NCBI GenBank assembly: GCA_947259105.1
Contig: CAMYKU010000005.1
Coordinates: forward strand, 74,126 to 110,477
DNA length: 36,352 nucleotides
Source of the DNA: an uncultured Alphaproteobacteria bacterium
GTDB lineage: Bacteria; Pseudomonadota; Alphaproteobacteria; UBA8366; JADFVY01
Direction: 5' to 3'
Shown in pieces: positions 1-8,204 of this stretch (positions are counted from its first letter, which is position 1; each line of letters opens with the position of its first letter). The notes under the pieces are model-generated. The model was given only the letters and a program-made list of their open reading frames with translations, searched no databases and was not told where the DNA came from. The translations under genes and the position numbers were made by a program.

Positions 1-435
<435 letters not shown>

Positions 436-466
436 AGGCCTTCTCCTTTTCCGCCGGGACCGTGCT

Positions 467-497
467 ACCTTACAAGCTGTAGCGACTACAGGTTCAA
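467..497 (-). promoter_or_regulatory. mer promoter/operator (MerR-type, 19-bp spacer)
   Basis: On the minus strand TTGAAC (492-497) and TAAGGT (467-472) are separated by exactly 19 bp (473-491), the overlong spacer typical of MerR-activated promoters. The spacer contains the perfect dyad CTGTAG-CGA-CTACAG (477-491), where a MerR dimer should bind and untwist the DNA. It drives merF-merA; merR starts at 511 on the other strand, so MerR probably autoregulates from the same site. Confidence 0.9.
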
Positions 498-510
498 GGG
501 AGAAGTTCGC

Positions 511-915
511 ATGGCCGAATTGACCATCGGCAGGCTGGCGGCGCGCACGGGGGTGAACATCGAGACGATCCGGTATTACGAGCGGATCGGCATGATCCCG
601 CCGCCGCCGCGCAGCACGGGCGGCCAGCGGCGCTACCAGGAGAGCCACCTGCGGCGGCTGTCTTTCGTGCGGCGGTGCCGCGAACTCGGATTTCCGCTCG
701 ACGAGATCCGGGCTTTGCTGGCGCTGGTCGACGGCGGCAGATACAGCTGCGCCGAGGTCCGCGATATGACGGTGCGTCAGCTGGATGCCGTGCGGCGGCG
801 CATCGCCGACCTGCTTGTCATGGAACGCACGCTCGATACCATGGCGGCGGCCTGTGCGGGCGGGTCGGTGCCCGACTGCCCGATCGTCGATGCGCTGTTC
901 GCCGGGCGGCAGTGA
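511..915 (+). CDS. merR: Mercury-responsive regulator MerR
   Basis: A 134-residue MerR-family regulator. The N-terminal winged helix-turn-helix (about residues 4-70, with TGVNIETIRYYERIG) is followed by the dimerisation helix and metal-binding loop. Three cysteines, C80, C115 and C123, match the trigonal Hg(II) ligands of classical MerR. It represses, and with Hg(II) activates, the divergent merF-merA promoter in the adjacent intergenic region. Length and cysteine pattern fit MerR better than CueR, ZntR or PbrR. The start ATG 511 follows AGGGAGAAG at a good ribosome-binding distance. Confidence 0.93.
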   Translation: MAELTIGRLAARTGVNIETIRYYERIGMIPPPPRSTGGQRRYQESHLRRLSFVRRCRELGFPLDEIRALLALVDGGRYSCAEVRDMTVRQLDAVRRRIADLLVMERTLDTMAAACAGGSVPDCPIVDALFAGRQ

Positions 916-1084
916 AGGATGCGCAATCGGTCGGCGTCCGAGGCCCGATGCCGGGGATACAGGCAGGCTTGAATCCGGCAGATTTCAGCGGGTTCCGAGC
1001 CCCGGCAGGGGGTGTATAACGGAAAGATACAGCCCCGAAGCCGCTCTAACGTATTGAAAATATTAGATTGCCGTCATATTAATC

Positions 1085-1118
1085 CGCCGGGGTGCATATA
1101 AATTATGTACTTCCGGCG
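1085..1118. promoter_or_regulatory. Composite dyad, candidate upstream activator site
   Basis: CGCCGG (1085-1090) and CCGGCG (1113-1118) form an outer inverted repeat around an inner imperfect dyad TGCATA-TAAAT-TATGTA (1093-1109). Both have nearly the same axis, about 1101. It lies about 100-135 bp upstream of the sigma54 -24 element, the normal distance for an NtrC-type enhancer. The activator is probably the regulator encoded at 5119-6543. Binding is inferred from position and symmetry only. Confidence 0.35.
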
Positions 1119-1177
1119 CGAATTCGAAGGCCCGGACCCGGCATCAGATTCGCGATTATTGCACGCTAATCCATTGA

Positions 1178-1196
1178 AAATAAACAGAATTTATTT
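1178..1196. promoter_or_regulatory. Palindrome upstream of sigma54 promoter
   Basis: AAATAAA-CAGAA-TTTATTT, a perfect 7-bp inverted repeat with a 5-bp spacer ending 24 bp before the -24 element. It is AT-only in its arms, so it could be a bending or IHF-like region or a second regulator site. No specific protein can be assigned. Confidence 0.3.
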
Positions 1197-1220
1197 GCAC
1201 GCGTCGTTTCCGGCCAGCGC

Positions 1221-1235
1221 TGGCACGGAAGTTGC
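1221..1235 (+). promoter_or_regulatory. Sigma54 (RpoN) -24/-12 promoter
   Basis: TGGCACGGAAGTTGC matches the sigma54 consensus TGGCACG-N4-TTGC, with GG (1222-1223) and GC (1234-1235) separated by 10 bp. Transcription should begin near 1247, giving a leader of about 30 nt before the receiver gene at 1278. It should drive the plus-strand genes from 1278 to 5078. Confidence 0.85.
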
Positions 1236-1277
1236 GGATACCTGCCCTGAGAGCGCATACACGAACGAGGTGGCGAG

Positions 1278-1685
1278 ATGAACGAAGCAGCCAACATCCT
1301 CATAGTAGATGACGAAGAAGTCGTGCGCCTTAGCCAACTCAGGATCCTGGCGGACGCGCACTGCAACGCGGCGGTGGCCTGGAACGGTACCGAGGCGCTG
1401 CAGGTGATGGAACAGCACCCGTTCGACGTCGTGCTGCTCGATCTTCGCATGCCAGGTCTCGACGGCATGACGGTTCTCAAGACGATCAAGGAGAGATGGC
1501 CGGAGAGTGAAGTGGTCATCATCACCGGTTACCCGTCGATCGAAACCGCCAAAGAGGCAGTCAGGCTCGGTGCCTACAACTATCTGGCCAAGCCTGTCAG
1601 CCCGGACGATGTCGTCAAAGTCGCGAACGGCGCAATGTTGAAGAAGAAGTGGGGCCTGCAAATGGACCGAACGAGCCCGAATTGA
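1278..1685 (+). CDS. Stand-alone response regulator receiver protein
   Basis: A 135-residue CheY-like receiver with no output domain. The acidic pair D11/D12, phospho-acceptor D55 (in VVLLDLRMPG), T83 and K105 (in YLAKP) are all present, so it should be phosphorylated. The tail after residue 115 is short and basic. First gene of the operon behind the sigma54 promoter, 72 bp before a second receiver gene. It probably shares a kinase with its neighbours, for instance the haem-sensor kinase at 6540-8204, as a phosphate sink or adaptor. The target is unknown. Start ATG 1278 is preceded by GAGGTGGCGAG. Confidence 0.85.
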   Translation: MNEAANILIVDDEEVVRLSQLRILADAHCNAAVAWNGTEALQVMEQHPFDVVLLDLRMPGLDGMTVLKTIKERWPESEVVIITGYPSIETAKEAVRLGAYNYLAKPVSPDDVVKVANGAMLKKKWGLQMDRTSPN

Positions 1686-1757
1686 CGCGCTCGGTTCCAG
1701 TGCCGGTTTTCGTCGAAGGACGAACGGCTCCACCCATCGAGGATAGGAGATAATGTC

Positions 1758-2531
1758 ATGAAAGCCTTACACAAAGTATTAGTGGTTGACGACGATGCGA
1801 TCGTTGGTCGGAGTTTCGATAGGGTCCTCGCGGACAAGGGCTATGACGTGAGCACCGCCCTCGATGGCGAGGAAGCCCTGAACAAATGCAACGGAGAAGC
1901 TTACGACGTCGTCTTCACCGACATCAGGATGCCGGGCATGGACGGCCTCGAGGTCGCCAAGCGGATCAAGGCGAAGTGCCCATGGACTCCGGTGGTCATC
2001 ATCACGGGCTATGGCACCGAAGAGAACGAGGCCCAGGCCGAGGTGCTGGGGGTCAACGGTTTTGTCCGCAAGCCCCTGACGCCGGAGATGATCGAAGGCA
2101 TCACGCTGAAGGCCCTCAAGGACGCAGAGGCGGCCCCGGCCGCGCAGCCCGAACTGGCGGCGGTCGCCGTGCCACAGACCGAAGCGGTCATCGCAGAGAC
2201 CGCCGACGTCGCGGCGGAGCCGGGGATGCTGAAAGACGTCCTGCACTTCACCGGGAAGGTCGGCCTGTTCGTCGCGGCACCCTTCATCGGCCTGGCCTAT
2301 GCCCTGTCCCTGCCCTTCATCGGCCTTGCCCTGCTGGCCTGGATGGGCGCGCGGGCATTGGTTCGGTACAACACTATGAAACGGCTCGCCCGTTTCGTGA
2401 AGAACGTCGCCCTGTTCGCCGCGGCGCCGTTCATCGGGCTGGCGTACGCCCTTCTCCTGCCCTTCGTCGGACTCGGCATGCTGGCCTGGATGGGTGCCCG
2501 TATGCTAATAAAGCAGCCTGAGCCGAAGTAG
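1758..2531 (+). CDS. Receiver domain fused to a duplicated membrane hairpin
   Basis: A 257-residue protein. Residues 1-120 form a complete receiver (D11/D12, D55, T83, K105). Residues 121-160 are an Ala/Pro/Glu-rich linker. Residues about 167-202 and 216-251 are two near-identical hydrophobic repeats, each containing APFIGLAYAL, a proline-broken second half and LAWMGAR. Each repeat looks like one membrane hairpin, so the receiver should be tethered to the cytoplasmic face of the inner membrane. There is no DNA-binding or enzymatic output domain. It lies between a receiver gene and the multihaem cytochrome gene, which suggests phosphorylation-controlled assembly or activity of the cytochrome complex; that is inference. 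Ribosome-binding site AGGAGA lies 7 nt before ATG 1758. Confidence 0.8.
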   Translation: MKALHKVLVVDDDAIVGRSFDRVLADKGYDVSTALDGEEALNKCNGEAYDVVFTDIRMPGMDGLEVAKRIKAKCPWTPVVIITGYGTEENEAQAEVLGVNGFVRKPLTPEMIEGITLKALKDAEAAPAAQPELAAVAVPQTEAVIAETADVAAEPGMLKDVLHFTGKVGLFVAAPFIGLAYALSLPFIGLALLAWMGARALVRYNTMKRLARFVKNVALFAAAPFIGLAYALLLPFVGLGMLAWMGARMLIKQPEPK

Positions 2532-2554
2532 CCGCAAGGTTCTTGCACACCGGC

Positions 2555-2583
2555 CGGCCGCCGCCACATGATGGCGGCGGCCG
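2555..2583 (+). other. Intercistronic GC stem-loop
   Basis: An 11-bp perfect stem (2555-2565 with 2573-2583) around the 7-nt loop ACATGAT. It lies between the membrane receiver gene and the cytochrome gene. No T-tract follows, so it is more likely an mRNA processing, stability or attenuation element than a full terminator. Confidence 0.5.
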
Positions 2584-2641
2584 CAACCGGTGGGAGGGGC
2601 CCTTCCGGCATGATCTGGCGACTGGGAAAGGAGCAGGACTC

Positions 2642-4354
2642 ATGGCGCGCTCCAGGATCGAAGGCCACACCGCAGGCCGCCCATCTTACGCAGGCCTCAT
2701 CACGGCCGCCGTCGCGGCGGTTCTTGCACTACTCGTCGCTGCACCCCTGACCGCGTCTGTCGCTGCCGGCGCTCTTTCCGGTGACGACGAGACATGTCTC
2801 TCGTGCCACGATTCGGAGGGAATGGAAAAGGATCTCGCCGACGGCGAAATCCTTTCGCTGCACATTCGCGGCGGCGCTTTCGCGAACTCGGTCCACGGCT
2901 GGGTCGGGTGCGCGGGCTGCCACGCAAACATCGACCTCGGGAGCCATCCCGAGGGTAAGGAGATCGAAAGCCGGCACGCTTATTCCGCCGAAGCGTCGCA
3001 AATCTGCTCGGACTGCCACTCCGGCGAGAGCCTGCAGGACGGCCCGGCACACCACGCGCTTGTTTCGACGGCCGCCGGCCCGGCATGCGCCGAATGCCAC
3101 GATGCGCATGCCGTCACGCCGATCTCGGAATGGAAGGCGGGCATCGGGGAAACGGCGTACTGCCTTACCTGCCACGGGCAGTCCCTCAACGTACAGTTCA
3201 AGAGCGGCGAATCCTTCGCACTGTCGATCGATGAGGCGGTGCTCCGCAGCTCGGTGCATCTCGACCATGAATGCGCGGACTGCCATACCGGATTCTCGAA
3301 GGAAACCCACGAGACGGGAACCTTCGCGAGCACGCGCGAACAGGTCATTGGCCGGGCCGAGGTCTGCCGCGAATGCCATGACGAGAAATTCGAGCAATAC
3401 GAGGGAAGCATCCATGCCACTCTGATCGATGGCGGCAACCTCGCGGCCCCGGTCTGCTCGGACTGCCACGGCTCTCATTCGGTCCGCCCCAAGGCCGTTT
3501 ACGAGACGGTCACCGGCGTGCCCTGCAAGAAATGTCACGCCAACATCTTCGAGGCCTATGTGAGCAGCACGCACGGTAAGGCGCGGGGCATCCTGGGCCA
3601 TTTCGAAGCGCCAATCTGCGCGGATTGCCATCGCGCCCACGAGGTCGACGCGGCCGCAACGGGCAACCAGTTGCGGGATGCATGCCTCGGGTGCCATGAG
3701 GGTGCCATGGACGCGCACCAGGATTGGCTCCCGAATGCGGCCCTTCATCTCGAGGCGGTATCGTGCGCGGCCTGCCATGCGCCGCTGGCGCAGCGCGGGG
3801 TCGAGCTCAGGCTTTTCGACACCAAGGCACAGATACCGTTTTCGGAGCCGGGGGAGGCGCGGAAATTCGAGAACCAGATCCGTGCCGCCGACACGGATGG
3901 CGACGGTCTGGATGCGTTCGAGTTGTGGAGCCTGATCCGAGACATCAACCGCGAAGGAGAGGCGCCGGAAATGACCCTGCAGGGCCGCATGGGTGTCCGC
4001 ACCGGTGTCGACGCTCACCGGCTGTCCGGCAAGGCCGGCGCGGTGCGTGAATGCGGCAGCTGCCACCAGGAGGGCGCCGACCCATTCCAGAACGTCACGG
4101 TATCGATCGTTGGCCGCGACGGCAGGACGGTGCGCTACGCCGCCGACAAGGACGTGCTGAGTTCCGTGATGTCCGTGGATTCGGTGAGCGGGTTCTATGC
4201 CATTGGCGGAACGCGCATCAAGCTGCTGGACGTGCTGCTTGTCTTTGCGTTCCTCGGCGGGCTCTCGGTGCCGGTCGGGCACCTGACATTGAAATGGCTG
4301 TTCAGGACATACCGGAAGAGATCACAGGGGAAAGGCGCGTCGCCGGGCTCTTGA
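2642..4354 (+). CDS. Membrane-anchored 13-haem cytochrome c
   Basis: A 570-residue protein with 13 CXXCH motifs, the first at residues 52-56, the twelfth at 375-379 and the last at 471-475. An N-terminal hydrophobic segment (about 16-43) is a signal peptide or anchor, and a helix at about 529-554 is followed by a basic cytoplasmic tail, so the haem domain is periplasmic. Between haems 12 and 13 is a DTDGDGLD calcium-loop-like motif (417-424). The start ATG 2642 follows AAGGAG by 8 nt; an upstream in-frame ATG at 2543 lacks this and would put extra sequence before the signal. Paired with the cytochrome b downstream, it probably takes electrons from the quinone pool. The terminal acceptor or donor cannot be told. 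Nitrite, tetrathionate or hydroxylamine enzymes have other haem layouts, so I name no enzyme. Confidence 0.85.
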   Translation: MARSRIEGHTAGRPSYAGLITAAVAAVLALLVAAPLTASVAAGALSGDDETCLSCHDSEGMEKDLADGEILSLHIRGGAFANSVHGWVGCAGCHANIDLGSHPEGKEIESRHAYSAEASQICSDCHSGESLQDGPAHHALVSTAAGPACAECHDAHAVTPISEWKAGIGETAYCLTCHGQSLNVQFKSGESFALSIDEAVLRSSVHLDHECADCHTGFSKETHETGTFASTREQVIGRAEVCRECHDEKFEQYEGSIHATLIDGGNLAAPVCSDCHGSHSVRPKAVYETVTGVPCKKCHANIFEAYVSSTHGKARGILGHFEAPICADCHRAHEVDAAATGNQLRDACLGCHEGAMDAHQDWLPNAALHLEAVSCAACHAPLAQRGVELRLFDTKAQIPFSEPGEARKFENQIRAADTDGDGLDAFELWSLIRDINREGEAPEMTLQGRMGVRTGVDAHRLSGKAGAVRECGSCHQEGADPFQNVTVSIVGRDGRTVRYAADKDVLSSVMSVDSVSGFYAIGGTRIKLLDVLLVFAFLGGLSVPVGHLTLKWLFRTYRKRSQGKGASPGS

Positions 4355-4427
4355 TTTTCCCGGCCGCGGGCCCGGCCCCGCGGTGACCGCGACAACGGCG
4401 GTGCTCTCTTGCGGAAGGAGAAACAGA

Positions 4428-5078
4428 ATGCAGAAGGTCTATATCCACCCGCTCCCGGTCAGAATTTGGCACTGGACCAACGCGTCGGGTTTCGTACTGC
4501 TGATCCTCACCGGCCTGCAGATCAGGTATGCCGGAACAATTGCCGTGGTGCCCTTCAAGGTCGCAGTCAATCTGCACAACTGGGTCGGGTTCATCCTCAT
4601 CGGCAACTTCTTCATCTGGCTTCTGTTCTATCTGTTCACGGACAAGATCAGGGTGTATCACCCGGAACTCAGCCCGGCGAAGTATTTTCGCGAGAGTTTC
4701 CGCCAGCTCTGGTACTACGGGTACGGCATCTTCAGGGGCGATCCGAACCCGCACCATGTAAGCGCCTACCACAAGTTCAATCCGATGCAGAGCATGTCGT
4801 ACCAGATCATCATGATGCTCATCGTTCCGGTCCAGTTCTACACCGGGTTGCTGCTCTGGGACGTGAATCGCTTCGCCGGGGCGGTCGCGTTCTTCGGCGG
4901 GGTGCGGGTGGTGGATACGGTGCACGTGCTGATTTTCATCTTCTTCGTGTTTTTCCTTTTCGTCCACGTCTATCTGGCGACGCTGGGCCACACCCGCACG
5001 GCGCACTTCAAGGCGATGTTCACCGGATATGAGGAGATCGAGGTCGAGGACGAGGCCGAGCCCGGTCCGGAAAAATAG
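4428..5078 (+). CDS. Dihaem b-type cytochrome, four-helix (FdnI/HyaC/CybH-like)
   Basis: A 216-residue integral membrane protein with four predicted helices (about 17-36, 48-70, 122-145 and 163-186). Histidines suited as haem b ligands are H15, H50, H166 and H180, as in the gamma subunits of formate dehydrogenase and NiFe hydrogenase. The N-terminus (YIHPLPVRIWHW) is typical of that family. It should exchange electrons between the quinone pool and the periplasmic multihaem cytochrome encoded just upstream. The acidic C-terminus (EEIEVEDEAEP) is cytoplasmic. No hydrogenase or formate dehydrogenase subunits lie nearby, so a separate quinol:cytochrome role is more likely. The start 4428 is set by GGAAGGAG at 4413-4420. 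Confidence 0.82.
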   Translation: MQKVYIHPLPVRIWHWTNASGFVLLILTGLQIRYAGTIAVVPFKVAVNLHNWVGFILIGNFFIWLLFYLFTDKIRVYHPELSPAKYFRESFRQLWYYGYGIFRGDPNPHHVSAYHKFNPMQSMSYQIIMMLIVPVQFYTGLLLWDVNRFAGAVAFFGGVRVVDTVHVLIFIFFVFFLFVHVYLATLGHTRTAHFKAMFTGYEEIEVEDEAEPGPEK

Positions 5079-5118
5079 CACGTTGTCCAAACTTAACCGG
5101 GATCGGCCCCGGCCCGCG

Positions 5119-6543
5119 TCACGGGGCTTCGGATGCGTCGCGGTCGGCTTCCATACCCCGGATGCGGATGTTGTATTTCTTCATGAGCGCCTGGAAATTG
5201 GCGCGCTGCATGCCGGTTTCCTCGGCACTCTTGGTGACGTTCCAGGCATTCCTCTTGAGCGCCTCGATGACGAACAGCTTTTCGATGTTCTCGACCGACT
5301 TTTCGCGCGCAGCCTTCTTGATGCGCTTGAGCTCGTCTCCGGTCTTCGGCACGTCGATATCGAACCGCGGCATCATATCGATGATGCTCACCAGATGCGC
5401 CTGGTGGATGGTCTTGCCGGTGGCCAGGATCACCGCGCGCTGAATGGTATTCTCAAGCTCCCGCACGTTCCCCGGCCAGTCATAGTTCGTCAGCAGGTTC
5501 ATGGCTTCCGCTGAAATATCGGTCATTTTCTTTTCCAGATCGGCGCCGGAAACATTCAGGAAATGGAAGGCGAGAGACGGGATGTCGTCCCGGCGTTCCC
5601 GCAGCGGCGGTACCTGGATCGGGAAGATATTGATGCGGTAAAACAGATCCTCACGGAACGTCCCCTCGGCCACCATCGCCTTGAGATCCTTGTTCGTGGC
5701 GGTTATCAGCCGGAAATTGGCGGCCTGGGTCCGCGTGCCGCCGACCGCCTTGAACTCCCGTTCCTGGATCACCCGGAGGAGCTTGGCCTGGATGGACAGC
5801 GAGATGTTGCCGATCTCGTCCAGGAACAGCGTCCCGTTTTCCGCAACTTCGAACAACCCTTTCTTGTTGGCCATCGCGCCGGTGAACGCGCCCTTGACGT
5901 GCCCGAACATCTCGCTCTCCAGCAGGCCCTCGCTCAGCGCGTTGCAGTCGACAGGGACGAAGGGTTTGTCCTTGCGCAGGCTGTTGTAGTGGATGGCGCG
6001 GGCGACCAACTCCTTGCCGGTGCCGCTTTCGCCCTGAAGCAGGACGGTGCTGTTGGTCGGCGCACACTTCGCGATAAGGCGAAAGACGCTCTGCATCTGC
6101 GGGCTGGAGCCGATGATATTCTCGAAGCGGTATTTGGAACTGACCTCGGTCTTCAGATCGAGGTTCTCCTGCAGCAGTCGCCGTCTTTCCAGCGCCCGCG
6201 CCACGACGAGTTCGAGTTCGTCGGGGTCGAATGGTTTCGGCAGGTAGTCGAAGGCGCCAAGCTTCATGGAGCGCACGGCGGTCTCGATCTGGGAGTGCCC
6301 CGTCACCATGATGACGTCGACATCCGGATGCGCCTCCTTCACCCTCTGAAGCACTTCCATGCCGTCGATCTCCGGCATCATGATGTCCAGAATGACCAAG
6401 TCGTAATCGTTCTCGTCGATTTTCCTGAGGGCCTCCCAGCCGTCCTGCACGGCCTCCACGTCGTAGTCGCCGCCGCCGAGGATGCGAAGACAGCTCTTGA
6501 TGACGATCTCCTCGTCGTCGACGATCAGTATCCGGGCGCTCAT
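5119..6543 (-). CDS. NtrC-family sigma54-dependent response regulator
   Basis: A 474-residue protein in three parts: receiver (1-120, phospho-acceptor D53 in LVILDIMMP), AAA+ sigma54-activation domain (about 143-370, Walker A GESGTGKE, sigma54-contact loop GAFTGA, Walker B LFLDEIG, arginine fingers near PPLRERRDD) and a C-terminal Fis-type helix-turn-helix (about 425-465). All motifs needed to remodel sigma54 polymerase are present. Its ATG overlaps the stop of the haem-sensor kinase gene (ATGA), so the two are co-translated and are almost surely a cognate pair. The best candidate target in the window is the sigma54 promoter at 1221-1235. Confidence 0.93.
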   Translation of the reverse strand: MSARILIVDDEEIVIKSCLRILGGGDYDVEAVQDGWEALRKIDENDYDLVILDIMMPEIDGMEVLQRVKEAHPDVDVIMVTGHSQIETAVRSMKLGAFDYLPKPFDPDELELVVARALERRRLLQENLDLKTEVSSKYRFENIIGSSPQMQSVFRLIAKCAPTNSTVLLQGESGTGKELVARAIHYNSLRKDKPFVPVDCNALSEGLLESEMFGHVKGAFTGAMANKKGLFEVAENGTLFLDEIGNISLSIQAKLLRVIQEREFKAVGGTRTQAANFRLITATNKDLKAMVAEGTFREDLFYRINIFPIQVPPLRERRDDIPSLAFHFLNVSGADLEKKMTDISAEAMNLLTNYDWPGNVRELENTIQRAVILATGKTIHQAHLVSIIDMMPRFDIDVPKTGDELKRIKKAAREKSVENIEKLFVIEALKRNAWNVTKSAEETGMQRANFQALMKKYNIRIRGMEADRDASEAP

Positions 6544-8204
6544 GGACCGCCCCCGCCGCCATCGTCGCCGCCGTCGCCGCCGTCGCCGCCGTCGCCTTCA
6601 GGTTCGCTGGCGGGCAATTTCAAAGGAAGGCATATGCGGAACGTCGTGCCCTGTCCAACCGCGCTCTCCACCTCGATACACCCGGCGTGAGCCCTGACGA
6701 TGCCGTGGCTGACGGACAGGCCCAGCCCGGTTCCCTTGCCCACCTCCTTGGAGGAAAAGAACGGGTCGAAGATTCGCTGCAGGTCTTGCTCCGGGATTCC
6801 GCAGCCGGTATCGATGATCGAGATTTCCACCATGGGCACCGGCTCCGTGTCGACATCGCAAATCCGGGGCTCCGCCGACTGGCGGCACCGGATGGTGATG
6901 CTGCCGTCGTCCTCGATGGCATGCTGGGCGTTGACGAGCATGTTCATGATGACCTGCTCGATCAGGTCGGGCTCGACCCAGACCAGCGGCAGATCACGGT
7001 CGAGATCGAGGGTGATTTCGATATTGTGAAGATGCGCCGGCCGTTCGACGATGCGTACCGTGTTCTCGATGATCTGGTTGAGGTCGGCGAATTTCTTCTC
7101 CGGCGCCTTTTCACGGGAGAAATCAAGAAGCCTTCTGATGATCGCGGCGCAGCGCTTGGTCTCGCGGATCACCAGATCCAGATCCTCGGCTTCCGGGCTG
7201 TCGTCCGGCACCTTTTTGCGCATGAGGTGCGAGAACGTCAGGATCCCGGTCAGCGGATTGTTCAGTTCATGCGCAATTCCGGCGGCGAGCAGGCCGATCG
7301 AGGCGAGTTTTTCGCCCCGCGCAGCCTCGGCCTCGGCGATGCGGAGTTCCCGGGTTCGCTTTTCCACCTTCTGCTCGAGCGTGTGACCCCACTCGCGCAA
7401 CTCCAGTTCAGACTTCTTGAGCGCCGATGTCATGGTATTGAACGAGGTCGCGAGCTGGCCGAACTCGTCGCCGCTGCGGACCGGAATCGGCTGTTCCAGA
7501 TTTCCCGACGAGAGCCGCTTGGCCCCGCTTTCCAGATCGCGCAGGGGCACATACACCATGCGGTGCACGAGGAAACTCAACAACAGAGAGGCGACCACGA
7601 TGAACCCCAGCGAGGTGCCGGCGACGGTAACGGAATTGGACTGAATGGTCTGGTCGATTTCATCGAGAGAGTAGAGAATATCCAGGACGCCGAGGATCGG
7701 CTGGGACTTGTCGTGCTGGTGACAGGCCGCCGTGTAGCACGACGGCTCATTACGGATCACCTCCATGCTGCCGAGCAGCCGCCGCCCGTCCGATGTCGGA
7801 AATATCCGCGGCCTCTTGCACGCGGGAACCTGTTCCAGAGGCATGCTGGTTTGGTGGCACCGACCGCATTCCTCGGCCGTTTCCTGCACTGTGGTGCCGA
7901 TCTCGGGCTGGTAGGTCGAGTGGATGATCGTCCCGTCCTTGCTCAGTATCCGGACCTTTTCGATGTTCTTCTGGTTCCCGACATCCTGGATTATCTGGCC
8001 CACGTAAGCGGGCTGATTCTGCAGCATGGCGAACCGCGTGCTTCGCATGATCACTTCGGAGAGCTGATTGACGTGACCCGTCGCCTCCTGGAGGAGTTCC
8101 TGCCGGCTGTGCCGCACCACCAGCACGGTGAACAGCAGCATCGCCACCGTCAGGGTGATCGCCAAAAAAAAGCCGATCTTGAGCTTGAGGGATACCGGAC
8201 GCAT
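6540..8204 (-). CDS. Sensor histidine kinase with periplasmic c-haem motifs
   Basis: A 554-residue membrane kinase. Order: TM helix (about 9-30), periplasmic domain (31-194), TM helix (about 195-217), HAMP (about 215-268), coiled coil, HisKA with H312 in AAGIAHELNNPLTG, and HATPase_c (N-box near NMLVNAQHA, G-boxes DTGCGIP and GKGTGLGLS). The periplasmic domain holds CGRCH (113-117) and a CX4CH motif CYTAACH (156-162), both suited to covalent haem c attachment, so it may sense redox state or a haem ligand directly. An alternative is metal or disulfide sensing by these cysteines. The C-terminus is a Gly/Asp repeat coded by a 9-bp tandem repeat. It heads the operon with the sigma54 activator and lies downstream of an FNR-type promoter. 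Confidence 0.88.
   Translation of the reverse strand: MRPVSLKLKIGFFLAITLTVAMLLFTVLVVRHSRQELLQEATGHVNQLSEVIMRSTRFAMLQNQPAYVGQIIQDVGNQKNIEKVRILSKDGTIIHSTYQPEIGTTVQETAEECGRCHQTSMPLEQVPACKRPRIFPTSDGRRLLGSMEVIRNEPSCYTAACHQHDKSQPILGVLDILYSLDEIDQTIQSNSVTVAGTSLGFIVVASLLLSFLVHRMVYVPLRDLESGAKRLSSGNLEQPIPVRSGDEFGQLATSFNTMTSALKKSELELREWGHTLEQKVEKRTRELRIAEAEAARGEKLASIGLLAAGIAHELNNPLTGILTFSHLMRKKVPDDSPEAEDLDLVIRETKRCAAIIRRLLDFSREKAPEKKFADLNQIIENTVRIVERPAHLHNIEITLDLDRDLPLVWVEPDLIEQVIMNMLVNAQHAIEDDGSITIRCRQSAEPRICDVDTEPVPMVEISIIDTGCGIPEQDLQRIFDPFFSSKEVGKGTGLGLSVSHGIVRAHAGCIEVESAVGQGTTFRICLPLKLPASEPEGDGGDGGDGGDDGGGGGP
6564..6596 (-). repeat. 9-bp tandem repeat at the 3' end of the kinase gene
   Basis: Three full copies of GTCGCCGCC (plus-strand reading) and a partial fourth, coding a GDG-type Gly/Asp tail. 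The 9-bp unit keeps frame, so copy-number change would alter tail length but not frame or the overlap with the regulator gene. Confidence 0.8.

Larger units (their letters stand above)
916..1277. other. Intergenic region between merR and the sigma54-driven regulator operon
   Basis: About 360 bp with no convincing gene. The part from about 1050 to 1200 is AT-rich compared with its surroundings. It holds a composite dyad at 1085-1118, a palindrome at 1178-1196, a direct repeat TTGCACGC (1159-1166 and 1195-1202) and a sigma54 promoter at 1221-1235. This layout is that of an enhancer-dependent promoter region. No terminator for merR was recognised. Confidence 0.6.

Noticed and set aside
5106..5127. 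GC hairpin between the convergent cytochrome b and regulator genes as a two-way terminator
   Set aside because: It overlaps the last codons of the regulator gene and has no T-run on either side.
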